Assembly (NCBI GenBank): GCA_018380885.1
Contig: JAGZSY010000003.1
Coordinates: 1-64,000, forward strand
DNA: 64,000 nt
Source of the DNA: Enterocloster asparagiformis
GTDB taxonomy: Bacteria; Bacillota; Clostridia; Lachnospirales; Lachnospiraceae
Direction: 5' to 3'
Within the stretch, counting starts at the first letter, position 1. Every line of letters starts with the position of its first letter. The position numbers and the translations under genes are program-made. The notes under the pieces are model-generated. The model ran no database searches. It saw only the letters and a list, made by a program, of their open reading frames with translations, and was not told the origin of the DNA. Positions 8,913 through 18,050 of the stretch are shown piece after piece.

Positions 8913-9018
8913 ATTATAACTCGATAAAACGCAATGTCAAGCAAAAATACGCAAGAAAACGCGACAATATGCCGTTGATTGCCTTAAAATATCACCTTGG
9001 ATGGGCGGTAAAACGCAA
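8913..9018 (-). promoter_or_regulatory. tal–tkt promoter with repeated AAAACGCAA operators
   Basis: On the minus strand TTGACA (8940-8935) and TATAAT (8918-8913) match consensus with a 16-bp spacer. AAAACGCAA-like boxes (plus-strand reading) occur at 8925-8934 inside the spacer, and at 8945-8954, 8955-8964 and 9009-9018 upstream. The same core, as TGCGTT, is repeated beside the promoter of the DeoR gene at 9198-9944. This is the pattern expected for repressor binding sites; the assignment to that DeoR protein is inference from proximity. Confidence 0.7.
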
Positions 9019-9197
9019 AAAAATGCAGATGAATTGGGATGAATAGCTGATTTGACAAAAAAATCCCGCAAATTCAGGCGTATGTGCGCTTGAAAATGCG
9101 GGAATGTGGCGCGGTAATCTGACCGGCAATACCGGATTCCGGTTCGTACCCCGGCCGTGGAGCGGGGGCGCGGCCAACGCCGCCAGGCCGGAGGGAT

Positions 9198-9944
9198 TTA
9201 GAATACGTCCAGGCCGCGGTTACGGTAGTTGCCGGCGATCTCCTCGGGCACGTTTTCCGTGACCAGGGTGGTGAAGGCTTCGATTCCGCAGACCCGGTAG
9301 CGGGAGACGGTGTTGAGCTTGGTGGGGCTGACCAGGCTGATTACCCGGTTGGAGTTCTCGATCAGGCGGCGCTTTAGGCTCACCTCGTCGGGGTAGGGGA
9401 TGGTCATGCCGTACTCCGGGTGGATGGCATAGACGCCCACAAAGCACAGGTCCGGGTGGTACAAATCGGCCTGGGCCGCGGCCACCTCGCCCACGCTCAT
9501 CAGGGATTCCTTTAAAAGTCGTCCGCCCAGCAAAATCACGCTGACCTGTTCCTTCATGCTGAGGGCGTGGGCGATGGAATAGCTGTTGGTCAGCACGGTC
9601 AGGCGCAGGGAGCCGGGGATGTTCTTGGCCAGCTGCAGATTGGTGCTGCTCCCGTCGATGGCCACCAGCTGGTCCTGTTCCAGAAAGCCCAGGGCTTTTT
9701 CCGCCAGGCGCTGCTTCAGCTCCACCTCCGTGGTCTCGCGGTCAAAGTAGTTGATCACCGGCTGCTCCAGCGGGAGGGCGCCGCCGAACACCCGCTTGAC
9801 CTGCCCCTTCTGGTCCAGATCCAGCAGGTCCCTGCGGATGGTGTCCTCGGACACGTTCAGCTCCACAGCCAGCTGGCTGACCACCACCTTCCCGGAGGCG
9901 TGGAGTTTGTTCAGGATCAAAGCCTGACGTTCTTCTTTTAACAT
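9198..9944 (-). CDS. DeoR-family transcriptional regulator
   Basis: A 248-residue protein with a DeoR-type helix-turn-helix at residues 1-57 (VVVSQLAVELNVSEDTIRRD) and a C-terminal DeoRC ligand-binding domain containing AIDGSSTNLQLAKNI and ILLGGRL. Such proteins are usually repressors released by a phosphorylated sugar. The gene precedes tal–tkt on the same strand but about 330 bp separates them, so they have separate promoters. Shared TGCGTT/AACGCA repeats near both suggest that it controls itself and tal–tkt. Confidence 0.88.
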   Translation of the reverse strand: MLKEERQALILNKLHASGKVVVSQLAVELNVSEDTIRRDLLDLDQKGQVKRVFGGALPLEQPVINYFDRETTEVELKQRLAEKALGFLEQDQLVAIDGSSTNLQLAKNIPGSLRLTVLTNSYSIAHALSMKEQVSVILLGGRLLKESLMSVGEVAAAQADLYHPDLCFVGVYAIHPEYGMTIPYPDEVSLKRRLIENSNRVISLVSPTKLNTVSRYRVCGIEAFTTLVTENVPEEIAGNYRNRGLDVF

Positions 9945-10108
9945 AGGATCGCAACCTTTCGTGCAGAGTTGTCGCTGCGTGCTTCACAGATGAGTCCCGC
10001 CGCGGGTTTTCCGCTGGCGAAGCGCAGGGCTGCCCTCCCGGAGGTCCGGGACTACGGGAAACGGCGGGTATTGCCGTTCCTGTGAATTACAGCGTTGATA
10101 ATCCTATT

Positions 10109-10169
10109 ATAGCCGAAAAAAAGCAAATTTGAAAGCAGTTTTGCGTTAGTATGCGTTATTGTGCGTTTT
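10109..10169 (-). promoter_or_regulatory. deoR-type gene promoter with three TGCGTT boxes
   Basis: On the minus strand a TATAAT -10 box lies near 10109-10114 with only a weak -35. Just upstream are three evenly spaced TGCGTT boxes (plus-strand reading) at about 10142-10147, 10152-10157 and 10162-10167, spaced 10 bp, one helical turn. The last two overlap the end of the esterase gene. They match the boxes at tal–tkt in reverse orientation. Confidence 0.55.
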
Positions 10170-11010
10170 CATGGCCTAAATTTTCAATCCAGGTCTTGGC
10201 CAAGCCGATCCAGCTCTGGCAGGCGGGCTCGTAATAGCGCCCGTCGCAGCCCTCCACCTCGCGGGTGGCCAGCGACAGCCCGTGGCGGCCTGTGGGATAG
10301 ATGTGCAGCTCCAGGCTGACCCCGTGTCTGCGCAGGGCCTGGGCGAACAGCAGGCTGTTCTCCACCGGAACCGTCTGGTCCGTGCTGGTATGCCACAGAA
10401 AGGTGGGCGGCGTGTGCGGGCCCGCCTGGAGCTCCAGGGAGACCAGGCGGCGCTGTCTGGTTTCCCCGGCCGCCGCTCCCAGCAGGCTCTCGATGGAGCC
10501 GGCGTGGCAAAATTCGCCGGAGGTGATCACCGGGTAGCACAGCAGCAGTCCGTCGGGGCGGATTTCTTCCGGGGACAGCCCCAGGGGGTTGCAGAGAAAA
10601 TCCTGATTGTAGAAAACGCCCAGGCTGCATGCCAGGTGGCCTCCGGCGGAAAAGCCGGAGACAACGATCCGCCGGGGATCCACCTTCCACTGGGCGCTGT
10701 GGCTGCGGATCAGGCGGACGGCCAGAGCCAGCTCCATCAGGGCGCGGGGGAATACGGCGGGAGCCACGCTGTAGTGGAGTGAGAAAACCTGGAAGCCCGC
10801 GGCCAGATATTCCATGGCCACGGGCTGGTCCTCGCGCTCAGACAGGCGGGTATAGCCGCCGCCGGGACAGATGACCACGGCGGGCCGGAGGCGGTCTGCC
10901 GTCTCCTTCATGGGGTCCAGCAGGTAGGCGGTGAGGTCCGCGGCGTTGCCCCGGCCGGGGGGCGCGCAGAGCTCGGGGGGCAGATCGATGGGCAGATTGA
11001 GAATTTTCAT
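10156..11010 (-). CDS. Alpha/beta hydrolase, acetyl-esterase/lipase type
   Basis: A 284-residue alpha/beta hydrolase of the BD-FAE/acetylxylan-esterase-like group. The oxyanion stretch CPGGGY (49-53), nucleophile elbow GFSAGG with S121, and a late HG in GRHGLSL give a complete-looking catalytic triad. There is no signal peptide, so it should act in the cytosol, perhaps removing acyl groups from imported oligosaccharides. Its C-terminal codons contain part of the TGCGTT box array of the DeoR gene that follows, so the same regulator may influence read-through. The substrate is unknown. Confidence 0.8.
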   Translation of the reverse strand: MKILNLPIDLPPELCAPPGRGNAADLTAYLLDPMKETADRLRPAVVICPGGGYTRLSEREDQPVAMEYLAAGFQVFSLHYSVAPAVFPRALMELALAVRLIRSHSAQWKVDPRRIVVSGFSAGGHLACSLGVFYNQDFLCNPLGLSPEEIRPDGLLLCYPVITSGEFCHAGSIESLLGAAAGETRQRRLVSLELQAGPHTPPTFLWHTSTDQTVPVENSLLFAQALRRHGVSLELHIYPTGRHGLSLATREVEGCDGRYYEPACQSWIGLAKTWIENLGHENAQ

Positions 11011-11193
11011 GGGTATGACAGCTCCTTTCGGGTTCCGGGTTTACATTACCAAAATTATATTCCATTAGAGGGCGGGAGTCAATGGAGCCGATGGAGGGGG
11101 CGCCATGCCGGCGGCTTTGGCATCAATTTAGAAGAAAACCTTCCGGAGAACACAAAACAGGCGCATAAAAGTGCACACGCGGCCCGGTGGGGG

Positions 11194-11222
11194 TTTACAG
11201 CCGGGCCGGCAGCAAGTATAAT
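11194..11222 (+). promoter_or_regulatory. Putative apt promoter
   Basis: TTTACA (11194-11199) and TATAAT (11217-11222) are separated by 17 bp. This would give a leader of about 200 nt before apt at 11433. That leader holds no reading frame or known riboswitch that I can recognise. Confidence 0.6.
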
Positions 11223-11432
11223 ATAGTGGTCAAAAGCATGCGCGCGGCGGGGACACGGATACGCGCCTGACCACAGCAAAGCGCAATCCGGACCAGACGG
11301 GCGGCGAGGGGGAGAAGGCCCTGCCGCGGCCCGCAAAGAACGGGACCGCCGGCAGACGCAGGAGCTGCCTGAGCGAAAGTTGGTTATACGGGATACCGTG
11401 ACAAACCTGAACGTGGAAGAGAGGAACGAGAT

Positions 11433-11957
11433 ATGAAGAAGTTGGAAGAATATGTAAGAAGCATTCCGGATTTTCCGGAGCCGGGGATTATTTTCCGCGA
11501 TGTGACCAGCATACTGCAGGATGCGGACGGCCTGCATCTGGCGGTGGACAGCCTGATCGGGATGCTGGACGGCCTGGACTATGACGTGGTGGTGGGACCC
11601 GAGTCCAGAGGGTTTATTTTCGGCGTGCCGGTGGCCTATGCCCAGCACAAGAGCTTTGTGCCGGTGCGAAAAAAGGGCAAGCTCCCCTGCGAGACCATTT
11701 CCATGGATTACGACCTGGAGTACGGCAAGGCGACCATTGAGATTCACAAGGATGCCATAAAGCCGGGCCAGAAGGTGGTGATCGTGGACGATCTGATCGC
11801 CACGGGCGGAACCACCCAGGCCATCATCAAGCTGATCGAACAGCTGGGCGGAGAGGTGGTTAAAATCTGCTTTGTGATGGAACTGGCCGGGCTGAACGGG
11901 CGCAGCCAGCTGCAGGGATACGATGTGGATTCCGCCATTATATACGAGGGTAAATAA
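11433..11957 (+). CDS. apt: Adenine phosphoribosyltransferase
   Basis: A 174-residue type I phosphoribosyltransferase that makes AMP from adenine and PRPP. The PRPP-binding signature VVIVDDLIATGGT lies at residues 115-127, and GPESRGFIFG and PVRKKGKLPCET are typical of bacterial Apt. AGAGGAACGAG precedes the ATG. In many Clostridia apt lies next to relA; here a solute-binding lipoprotein and a diguanylate cyclase come between them. Cytosolic salvage role is secure. Confidence 0.95.
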   Translation: MKKLEEYVRSIPDFPEPGIIFRDVTSILQDADGLHLAVDSLIGMLDGLDYDVVVGPESRGFIFGVPVAYAQHKSFVPVRKKGKLPCETISMDYDLEYGKATIEIHKDAIKPGQKVVIVDDLIATGGTTQAIIKLIEQLGGEVVKICFVMELAGLNGRSQLQGYDVDSAIIYEGK

Positions 11958-12109
11958 ACGGGCCGGTGCCCTGGGCTTTCTCCGCAAGGAGGGCCCGGGG
12001 GGCCGGTTTTTACAAAACGGGAGGGGATATTTTTTCTCCCGGGAGGGGGAAAACGGATCTGTTTTCTGCCCATACGCAGGGCGGGAGGGCAAAATCTTGT
12101 GCTTTCAAG

Positions 12110-12138
12110 TAGACGGAACGCCCAAAGCGTAGTAAAAT
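12110..12138 (+). promoter_or_regulatory. Putative promoter of the binding protein/GGDEF pair
   Basis: TAGACG (12110-12115) and TAAAAT (12133-12138) are 17 bp apart, 33 bp before the lipoprotein ATG at 12171. This suggests the inserted pair has its own promoter rather than depending on apt. Confidence 0.5.
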
Positions 12139-12170
12139 GGATAGATAAAGCTGGGAGAGGAGACTTGGGT

Positions 12171-13634
12171 ATGAACAGGAGACGCGGATTCGGAAAGCTG
12201 GCCGTGGCGCTGATCGCGGCGGTGGGGCTTACGGCCTGTTCCGCCGGGGGAGCGGGCGTGCAGTCGGAGCCGGCGAAAACCGGCACATTGGCGGAAAACG
12301 GGGAGCCGTGCAGGATTGTGCTCTGGCATTATTATAACGATCTTCAGAAGGAGTCATTGGATCAGATCATAGCGGAATACAACCGGACCGAGGGCGCGCA
12401 AAAGGGCATAACGGTCGAGGCGTACAGTCAGGGCTCCATCACCGAATTGTCCAATAAGATGGATCTGATCGTCAACGATTCCACCAATCAGGTGGAAATC
12501 CCTAACATGTTCATGGCCTACCGGGATATGGCCAGCAAGATATGGCGCAACAAGCCGGAGCTGCTGGTGGATTGCGGCAAGTATTTCACCGAGGAGGACC
12601 TCTCCCGGTATTACGAGGCGTATGTGCAGGAGGGATATTTGGGCGACGGGCTCTATATCATTCCCGTGGCCAAATCCACGGAGCTGCTGATGATGAATCA
12701 GACCAGGCTGGAGGAATTCCTGCAGGCCAATCCCGATTACAGCACCGGGGATATGGCGACCTGGGAGGGGCTGGCCCGGATGGCCGAGGGGTATTACAAC
12801 TGGACGGATTCCCTGACGCCCGACGTTCCGCTGGACGGAAAGCCTTTTATCGGCATGGATATTCTGGCAAACTATTTTATCGCCATGAATAACGCCATGG
12901 GGTCGGAGATTTATCACTACGGGCAGGACGGACAGATGGTTCTGGACCTGGACCGGGAGTGCGTGGAGCGCTTGTTTGAAAATTACTATATACCGTATAC
13001 GAAGGGGTATTACGGAGCCAGCGGCAAGTACCGCAGCGACGATATCCGCCAGTCTGTGCTGGCCGGCTATATCGGATCGTCCTCCAGCACCCTGTATTTT
13101 CCCAAGGAGGTAACGGACAGCGAGGGCAACATGGCGCCTATCGAGATGGGGATGTACCCCTATCCGTATTTGGAGAACGGGACAAAGACAGCGATCCAGC
13201 AGGGCGCTGGGATTGTAACCGTGCAGAAGAGCGACCGGGAAAGCGAGGCCTGTATGGACTTCATTCACTGGCTGACTACGGAGCGCAGCTTTGAGGTGGC
13301 GTTGTCCATGTCCTATATGCCGGTGGTAAAGGATGAGCTGGACGAGAGCCAGAAGGACAGCGTGAAGGACCCCAACGTGCTGAAGGCGCTGGAGCTGGGG
13401 TTGGAGCAGAGCCGGGATTACCAGATGGTGCATGGATTTGATTTCGAGAATGCTTACAGCGTCCGGCAGGAGCTGGAGGAGTATTTTAGCAGCGTGCTGG
13501 CCGGAGGACGCGAGGAGTTCCTGGGTTACCTAAACGGGGGCATGTCCATAGAGGAAGCGGCTGAACAGATGAATTACGGGCAGAAGGCGGATGAGTTTTA
13601 CCGCCAGGTAGAAGAGATGTTTGCGGTAAAGTGA
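12171..13634 (+). CDS. Extracellular solute-binding lipoprotein (family 1-like)
   Basis: A 487-residue protein with a lipoprotein signal peptide: basic MNRRR, a hydrophobic run, then the lipobox LTAC with Cys23. The mature part resembles ABC sugar-binding proteins of family 1 (IVLWHYYNDLQKESLDQII, ANYFIAMNNAMGSEIYHYGQ, a late FIHWLTTERSFEVALSMSYMPV). The ATG at 12171 follows GGGAGAGGAGA. No ABC permease gene is nearby; instead the next gene, 31 nt on, is a membrane diguanylate cyclase with an extracellular domain. It may therefore present ligand to that sensor rather than feed a transporter. That is inference. Confidence 0.85.
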   Translation: MNRRRGFGKLAVALIAAVGLTACSAGGAGVQSEPAKTGTLAENGEPCRIVLWHYYNDLQKESLDQIIAEYNRTEGAQKGITVEAYSQGSITELSNKMDLIVNDSTNQVEIPNMFMAYRDMASKIWRNKPELLVDCGKYFTEEDLSRYYEAYVQEGYLGDGLYIIPVAKSTELLMMNQTRLEEFLQANPDYSTGDMATWEGLARMAEGYYNWTDSLTPDVPLDGKPFIGMDILANYFIAMNNAMGSEIYHYGQDGQMVLDLDRECVERLFENYYIPYTKGYYGASGKYRSDDIRQSVLAGYIGSSSSTLYFPKEVTDSEGNMAPIEMGMYPYPYLENGTKTAIQQGAGIVTVQKSDRESEACMDFIHWLTTERSFEVALSMSYMPVVKDELDESQKDSVKDPNVLKALELGLEQSRDYQMVHGFDFENAYSVRQELEEYFSSVLAGGREEFLGYLNGGMSIEEAAEQMNYGQKADEFYRQVEEMFAVK

Positions 13635-13665
13635 CGTCTCTCCCGTCATCGGAACGGGGAATAGC

Positions 13666-15615
13666 ATGATGAAAAGACATTCGTTGAGCAACAAAGTGCG
13701 CAACAGCATACTGGCGGCCATTTTGTTGCAGAGCGTGGTGTTCGGCATAGGCCTTGGGGTGAGCGGCACCTTTACCAGCACGGTGGGGCGTCCCTACCGG
13801 GTGATGGAATCCCAGACCTCTGAGAAAAACACCCTGTTATCTGGAAATTTAAATAACGCGCTTCTGATCACCAACAACATGGGCACGGAAATCAGCCGTC
13901 TGTCGGACGAGCGGGAGATACAGAACCGCCTGATCGACAATTTGAACCATCTCTCATGCGCCTCCACGCTCTTTTATATGGACCTGGACGGTCGGACGGG
14001 ATACTGCTTTAAGGACGGCGAGCCGGCGATCTATGCCTCCAGCTACGGTGATATCACCTGCGCGGTGGGAAAGCTGAACAGCAGCTATTCCATCGCCCTC
14101 TCCAGCCAGTGGCAGCCCAAGTTCAAGGAGAGCAGCTGGCAGGACGGGGAGCAGTACTGGGAGAACAAAAAATCGGACAGCCAGTGGCTCTACAAGGACG
14201 GATCGCTGCACTATGTGATTACCCAGACACGTGACGGACACCGCAGGATCATGGGCCTGGAGGTGGGCGCGGAGATTCTGGATTCCTACATGAAGCTGGA
14301 CAATCCGCCCTACAGGGGAATGCAGATGTTTCTGCTGACGGAGGACAAGGTGCTCTACAGCGGGGACGGCAGGAGCACGGGGCTGCCCTACCGGATGGAG
14401 GACGGCCGGATCACCCTGAATATAGACGGAAAGACATATTCCGGGGTGAGGAGCATCCTGCAGCTCTACGGCCACATGGAAAGCGGCTCGGTGTATATCG
14501 CGGAGGTGGCGGAACAGTCGGAGCTTATGGCCCTTTCCAAGGACACGGTGAAGATGATTGTGGCGATTTACGGCCTCTCGGTGCTGATTGCCATTATATT
14601 TTCCTATATTGTGATTTATCAGCTCATGCGGCCGCTGCGCAAACTCAGGGAGGATATTGCGGGACAAAATCCCCAGGGCGTGCATTTTGAGCAATGCGGC
14701 CTTTCGGAGATTGACGATATCCACCTGGCGCTGAACAATATGGCGCTCAATCTGGAGCGGAGCCACTCCCGGTATTCCCTGGCGATGCAGGCGGCCGGCG
14801 AGATGGTGGGCAGCTTCGAGTACGAAGGCCAGGGAAGCCAGGTGAAGCTCTCGGGCTCCTTAAAGCGCCTGCTGGACATACCCGACGAGCTGTCGGGCAG
14901 AGCCAATGTGCTCTCCTATGAGGACTGGATCAGAGTTCTGGCAAAGATGAAGAAAATCGACGAGCTGGAGGACGGCTACTGGTTTGAGGACGACCACAAC
15001 AACCTGCGGGCCGTGTCCATCCGCCAGCAGAAAGAGGAGCACGGCGTGTTCGGCATGGTTGTGGATAAAACCGACGCCTACATGGAGATCATCCGGCTGC
15101 GGGACCTGTCACAGCACGACCAGCTCACCGGGCTGTACAATGCGTCTTACCTGCGGGTGAAGGGGCAGCAGCTTCTGGATGAAAATCCGCTGCGGGTCAA
15201 CGGATTAATCTTCTGCGATTTGGACAACTTGAAATATATCAACGACACCTATGGGCACAGCACCGGGGACCGCTATTTACAGACCATGGCGGAGCTGCTG
15301 CGCACCATGGCCAAGGGGGAGAACGCCATTCCGGTCCGCCTCTCCGGCGACGAGTTTGCGCTGTTCTTTTATGGGTATTCCAGCCGCGATGAGGTGGAAC
15401 AGAAAATCCGCGATGGATACGAGAAGCGCCACGCCATGATTCTTCCGGACGGCAAGGAAATGCCGGTCAACGCCTCCATCGGATTGGCGTTTGCCCAGCG
15501 GGAGTCGGAGAGCATGGAGGAGCTGTTAAAGCGCGCCGACCGGGCGATGTACCGGATCAAGCGGGGCGAGAAAAACGGAATTGCGGTTTACGGAAAAACG
15601 GACGAGATAGAGTAG
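13666..15615 (+). CDS. Membrane-bound diguanylate cyclase with extracellular sensor domain
   Basis: A 649-residue sensor. Membrane segments at about 13-34 and 296-320 enclose an extracellular domain of some 260 residues; then come a HAMP-like linker, a PAS-like region (about 373-475) and a GGDEF domain (about 480-640). The active-site motif is SGDEF at 560-564, a variant expected to keep activity, and FCDLDNLKYINDTYGH is the metal/substrate region. An RxxD inhibitory site is not obvious. Coupled to the solute-binding lipoprotein gene upstream, it probably turns an extracellular nutrient signal into cyclic di-GMP. Confidence 0.88.
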   Translation: MMKRHSLSNKVRNSILAAILLQSVVFGIGLGVSGTFTSTVGRPYRVMESQTSEKNTLLSGNLNNALLITNNMGTEISRLSDEREIQNRLIDNLNHLSCASTLFYMDLDGRTGYCFKDGEPAIYASSYGDITCAVGKLNSSYSIALSSQWQPKFKESSWQDGEQYWENKKSDSQWLYKDGSLHYVITQTRDGHRRIMGLEVGAEILDSYMKLDNPPYRGMQMFLLTEDKVLYSGDGRSTGLPYRMEDGRITLNIDGKTYSGVRSILQLYGHMESGSVYIAEVAEQSELMALSKDTVKMIVAIYGLSVLIAIIFSYIVIYQLMRPLRKLREDIAGQNPQGVHFEQCGLSEIDDIHLALNNMALNLERSHSRYSLAMQAAGEMVGSFEYEGQGSQVKLSGSLKRLLDIPDELSGRANVLSYEDWIRVLAKMKKIDELEDGYWFEDDHNNLRAVSIRQQKEEHGVFGMVVDKTDAYMEIIRLRDLSQHDQLTGLYNASYLRVKGQQLLDENPLRVNGLIFCDLDNLKYINDTYGHSTGDRYLQTMAELLRTMAKGENAIPVRLSGDEFALFFYGYSSRDEVEQKIRDGYEKRHAMILPDGKEMPVNASIGLAFAQRESESMEELLKRADRAMYRIKRGEKNGIAVYGKTDEIE

Positions 15616-15685
15616 CAAACAGTTGCGGGACACGGCGTGGACGGTAACCTAAAAAGCGCTCTATCTCGCTTTTTCCCGTACCCCC

Positions 15686-15714
15686 TTGCATTTTCGGGCA
15701 AAAAAAATTATAAT
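15686..15714 (+). promoter_or_regulatory. Putative relA promoter
   Basis: TTGCAT (15686-15691) and TATAAT (15709-15714) with a 17-bp spacer, 35 bp before the ATG at 15749. It gives relA a promoter independent of the inserted GGDEF gene. Confidence 0.65.
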
Positions 15715-15748
15715 GTACATTAACTATCCGTAGAAAAGGTGACCATAC

Positions 15749-18037
15749 ATGGCGAATGAGGTGACAAAAGAAAAACTGGATATTGAACTGGAGGCGCCGG
15801 CGGACTTTACCAGTCCCGAGGAGCTTTACCAGGATCTGATCGCGACGATCCGCAAGTATCATCCGTCTGATGATATCACGATGATCGAGAAGGCGTACCG
15901 CGTTGCCAAGGAAGCGCACCGGGAGCAGAAGCGCAAGTCGGGGGAGCCCTATATCATCCATCCGCTGTGCGTGGCGATTATCCTGGCGGATCTGGAGATG
16001 GACAAGGAAACCATCGAGGCCGGGCTGCTTCACGATGTGGTGGAGGACACCGCGATGTCTCTCGACGAGCTGGCAAAGCAGTTCGGAACAGAGGTTTCTT
16101 TTTTGGTGGACGGCGTTACAAAGCTGACCCAGCTATCCTGGGATAAGGACAAGGTGGAGATTCAGGCGGATAACCTGCGCAAGATGTTCCTGGCCATGGC
16201 CAAGGATATTCGGGTTATCATCATCAAGCTCGCCGACCGCCTGCACAATATGCGCACCGGCCAGTACTGGAAACCGGAGAAGCAGAAGGAGAAGGCCCGG
16301 GAGACCATGGAGATTTACGCGCCCATTGCCGACCGCCTGGGTATTTCCAAGATCAAGATCGAGCTGGATGACCTCTCCTTAAAGTACCTGAAGCCGGATG
16401 TGTACTACGATCTGGTGGAGAAGGTGTCCCTGCGAAAGGACGCCAGGGAAGCCTTTGTCCAGGAGATTGTGGACGAAGTGAAGCAGCACATGAAGGATGC
16501 GGGCATCGAGGCTGCCATCGGCGGCCGGGTGAAGCATTTCTTCAGTATCTATAAAAAGATGGTGAACCAGAACAAGACCCTGGATCAGATTTACGATCTG
16601 TTTGCGGTCCGCATCATGGTGGAGACCGTAAAGGACTGCTACGCGGCCCTGGGCGTGATCCATGAGATGTATAAGCCCATCCCCGGGCGTTTCAAGGACT
16701 ACATCGCCATGCCCAAGCAGAACATGTACCAGTCCCTGCACACCACGCTGATCGGCAGCAACGGCCAGCCCTTTGAGATTCAGATCAGGACCTACGAGAT
16801 GCACCGCACCGCGGAGTACGGCATCGCGGCCCACTGGAAATACAAGGAGAGCGGCAGCGGCCAGGTGGCGGCCAGCAGCGAGGAGGCCAAGCTGTCCTGG
16901 CTGCGCCAGATTCTGGAGTGGCAGAGGGATACGGACGACTCCAAGGAGTTCCTCAGCATGGTCAAGGGCGACTTAGACCTGTTCTCCGACAGCGTGTACT
17001 GCTTCACCCCCTCCGGCGACGTAAAAACACTGACCAGCGGCTCCACGCCCATTGATTTCGCCTACGCCATCCACAGCGCGGTGGGCAACAAGATGGTGGG
17101 CGCCCGGGTCAACGGCAAGCTGGTGAACATCGACTATGTGATCCAGAACGGCGACCAGATTGAGATTATCACCTCCCAGAACTCCAAGGGCCCCAGCCGC
17201 GACTGGCTGAACATTGTCAAGAGCACCCAGGCCAAGAACAAGATCAACCAGTGGTTCAAGAACGAGATGAAGGAGGACAACATCATCCGCGGCCGCGACA
17301 TGATCGAGCGTTACTGCAAGGCCAAGGGGATCAACTGGGCGGAGATCGGCAAGCCGGAGTATATGGAAAAGGTCATGGCCCGTTACGCCTTCAAGGATTG
17401 GGATTCCGTTCTGGCCTCCATCGGCCACGGCGGCCTGAAAGAGGGCCAGGTCATCAACAAGATGAGCGAGGAGCGGGAGAAAAAGCTCAAGCGGGAGATC
17501 ACGGACGCGGATGTGCTCAGCGGCATCGCGGACACCGCGGGCAGGGCCGAGTTAAACGCCAGGGCAGGGCGCTCCAAGAGCGGGATTGTGGTCAAGGGGA
17601 TTCACGATCTGGCCGTGCGCTTCTCGCGCTGCTGCAGCCCGGTTCCCGGGGACGAGATCGTGGGCTTTGTGACCAGAGGGCGCGGGGTGTCCATTCACAG
17701 GACGGACTGCGTCAACATTATCAATCTGCCGGAGGACGAGCGGAACCGGCTGATCGACGCGGAGTGGCAGGTGCCGGAGGACGGAACCAGCGGTGAGCGC
17801 TATTCCACGGAGATCAAAATCTATGCCAACAACAGGATCGGCATGTTTGCGGATATATCCAAGGTGTTTACGGAACGCCAGATCGATATCACATCCATGA
17901 ATGTGCGGACCAGCAAGCAGGGCAAGGCCACCATTATTATGACCTTTGACATCCATGGCATGGAGGAACTGGGACGGCTTACAGACAAGATAAGGCAGAT
18001 CGAGGGCGTGCTGGACATCGAGCGCACCGCGGGATGA
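15749..18037 (+). CDS. relA: RelA/SpoT-family bifunctional (p)ppGpp synthetase/hydrolase
   Basis: A 762-residue long RSH protein. In order: HD hydrolase domain with H95-D96 in AGLLHDVVEDT, synthetase domain (GRFKDYIAMPKQNMYQSLHT), TGS domain (VYCFTPSGDVKTL), the conserved RFSRCCSPVPGDEIVGF zinc-finger-like region, and a C-terminal ACT domain (IKIYANNRIGMFADISKVF). Both the hydrolase and synthetase motifs are intact, so it should make and degrade the stringent-response alarmone. It heads a run with the MBL-fold and hemZ genes. Confidence 0.96.
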   Translation: MANEVTKEKLDIELEAPADFTSPEELYQDLIATIRKYHPSDDITMIEKAYRVAKEAHREQKRKSGEPYIIHPLCVAIILADLEMDKETIEAGLLHDVVEDTAMSLDELAKQFGTEVSFLVDGVTKLTQLSWDKDKVEIQADNLRKMFLAMAKDIRVIIIKLADRLHNMRTGQYWKPEKQKEKARETMEIYAPIADRLGISKIKIELDDLSLKYLKPDVYYDLVEKVSLRKDAREAFVQEIVDEVKQHMKDAGIEAAIGGRVKHFFSIYKKMVNQNKTLDQIYDLFAVRIMVETVKDCYAALGVIHEMYKPIPGRFKDYIAMPKQNMYQSLHTTLIGSNGQPFEIQIRTYEMHRTAEYGIAAHWKYKESGSGQVAASSEEAKLSWLRQILEWQRDTDDSKEFLSMVKGDLDLFSDSVYCFTPSGDVKTLTSGSTPIDFAYAIHSAVGNKMVGARVNGKLVNIDYVIQNGDQIEIITSQNSKGPSRDWLNIVKSTQAKNKINQWFKNEMKEDNIIRGRDMIERYCKAKGINWAEIGKPEYMEKVMARYAFKDWDSVLASIGHGGLKEGQVINKMSEEREKKLKREITDADVLSGIADTAGRAELNARAGRSKSGIVVKGIHDLAVRFSRCCSPVPGDEIVGFVTRGRGVSIHRTDCVNIINLPEDERNRLIDAEWQVPEDGTSGERYSTEIKIYANNRIGMFADISKVFTERQIDITSMNVRTSKQGKATIIMTFDIHGMEELGRLTDKIRQIEGVLDIERTAG

Positions 18038-18050
18038 CGGAGGATAAGTT

